A stretch of DNA of 31,957 bases, from NCBI GenBank assembly GCA_015501585.1, contig JADNRY010000674.1, forward strand, positions 1 through 31,957, read 5' to 3'. Of this stretch, positions 31,418-31,957 are shown piece after piece. The stretch's first letter is position 1. Each line of letters opens with the position of its first letter. A program made the translations under genes and the position numbers. The stretch comes from Rhodocollybia butyracea. Taxonomy: Eukaryota; Basidiomycota; Agaricomycetes; Agaricales; Omphalotaceae. The notes beneath the pieces are model-generated. The model had not been told where the DNA came from. It did no database searches and saw nothing but the letters and a program-made list of their open reading frames with translations.

Positions 31418-31957
31418 GAACTTGGTTTCTCCTGGAAGAAACTTCTGACTCAAGTTGGCTGTCCAGTTCAACGATTGTCCTATGACATTCCGTGTGCGAC
31501 GGCTCCATTTCATTACAGAGACTCGGGAATTCCGATAGCGATGCTTGTCCTTGATTCTATTCCTATTCGGTATAGCTGGCGTTTGTGAACAATTTCTTTG
31601 TTTTTGAGAGATGAAGTTCATCCTGGAAGAAACTTCTGGTTCAGTCTGGTTGTCTAAGTCAATGATCGTCCTGGACTACTGACATTCCGTGTGCGACGGT
31701 TCCATTTTCATAACAGAGACTCGGGAATTCAGATAGTCCGATGCTTGTCCTTGATTCTATTCCCATTCCGTATAGCTGGCATTTGTGAACCATTTCTTTG
31801 TTGTTGAGGGATGAAGTTCATCCTGGAAGAAACTTCTGGTTCAGTCTGGTTGTTCAAGTCAATGATCGTCCTGGACTACTGACATTCCGTGTGCGACGGC
31901 TCCATCTTTATAACAGAGACTCGGAGATTCCGACCGACTCCTGTCCTGAATCCACTC
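31418..31957. repeat. Approximately 200-bp tandem repeat, three copies, cut by the window end
   Basis: The block tcctggaagaaacttctg starts at 31430, 31621 and 31821, giving periods of 191 and 200 bp. The sub-blocks cattccgtgtgcgacgg and acagagactcgg recur in each copy. Copies 2 and 3 are closest, and copy 1 is more diverged. There is no obvious coding frame. The third copy runs off the window. Confidence 0.85.

Overview
This window looks like nuclear DNA of a basidiomycete, most likely an agaricomycete (mushroom-forming fungus). Genes are dense and split by many roughly 45-60 bp GT-AG introns, with microexons of 7-12 nt. Neighbours are often divergent across 100-200 bp promoters. Typical fungal housekeeping genes sit beside basidiomycete-type families (MYND proteins, a 7TM family, small secreted proteins). 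There is no CRISPR array or rRNA, and I found no convincing tRNA.

Left arm (1-11,353): a secreted lactonohydrolase-like gene (+); the exosome subunit gene RRP43 (-); mitochondrial aconitase (-), reconstructed as 11 exons and 781 aa; Mediator subunit MED8 (-), divergent across 141 bp from a mitochondrial-type two-HMG-box gene (+); an unrecognised minus-strand ORF; and a 158-aa small secreted protein gene (+).

Central accessory region (11,949-22,306): a secreted repeat protein (545 aa) combines a Pro/Gly/Ser-rich 33-aa tandem repeat with long C-terminal repeats bounded by Lys-Arg sites, the layout of a Kex2-processed precursor. Its 3' half and a downstream convergent MYND-finger gene are duplicated in tandem: unit A is 13,052-17,961 and unit B 17,962-22,306. 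Each unit later took a different non-autonomous DNA transposon. A has a hAT-like element 5' of its MYND gene and B a Mutator-like element with 252-bp terminal inverted repeats, so each unit supplies the empty site of the other. The repeat-protein copy in B is a 5'-truncated pseudogene that has lost dibasic sites.

Right arm (22,324-31,957): the complex I subunit NDUFA2 (-) is divergent from a RAX1-like RGS/membrane protein (+); a seven-transmembrane protein (-) is divergent from canonical calmodulin (+); a class II ketose-bisphosphate aldolase-like gene (+) has two GC-AG introns; a calmodulin paralogue (+) keeps the calmodulin exon pattern; then comes a possible 7TM relic and an approximately 200-bp tandem repeat running off the window.

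Several otherwise conserved genes need single-base corrections to stay open, and most of these lie in homopolymers, while neighbours such as aconitase, MED8, calmodulin, NDUFA2 and RAX1 are clean. I read most of them as sequencing or assembly indels rather than true pseudogenes. Exon coordinates were inferred by eye from splice consensus and family similarity.
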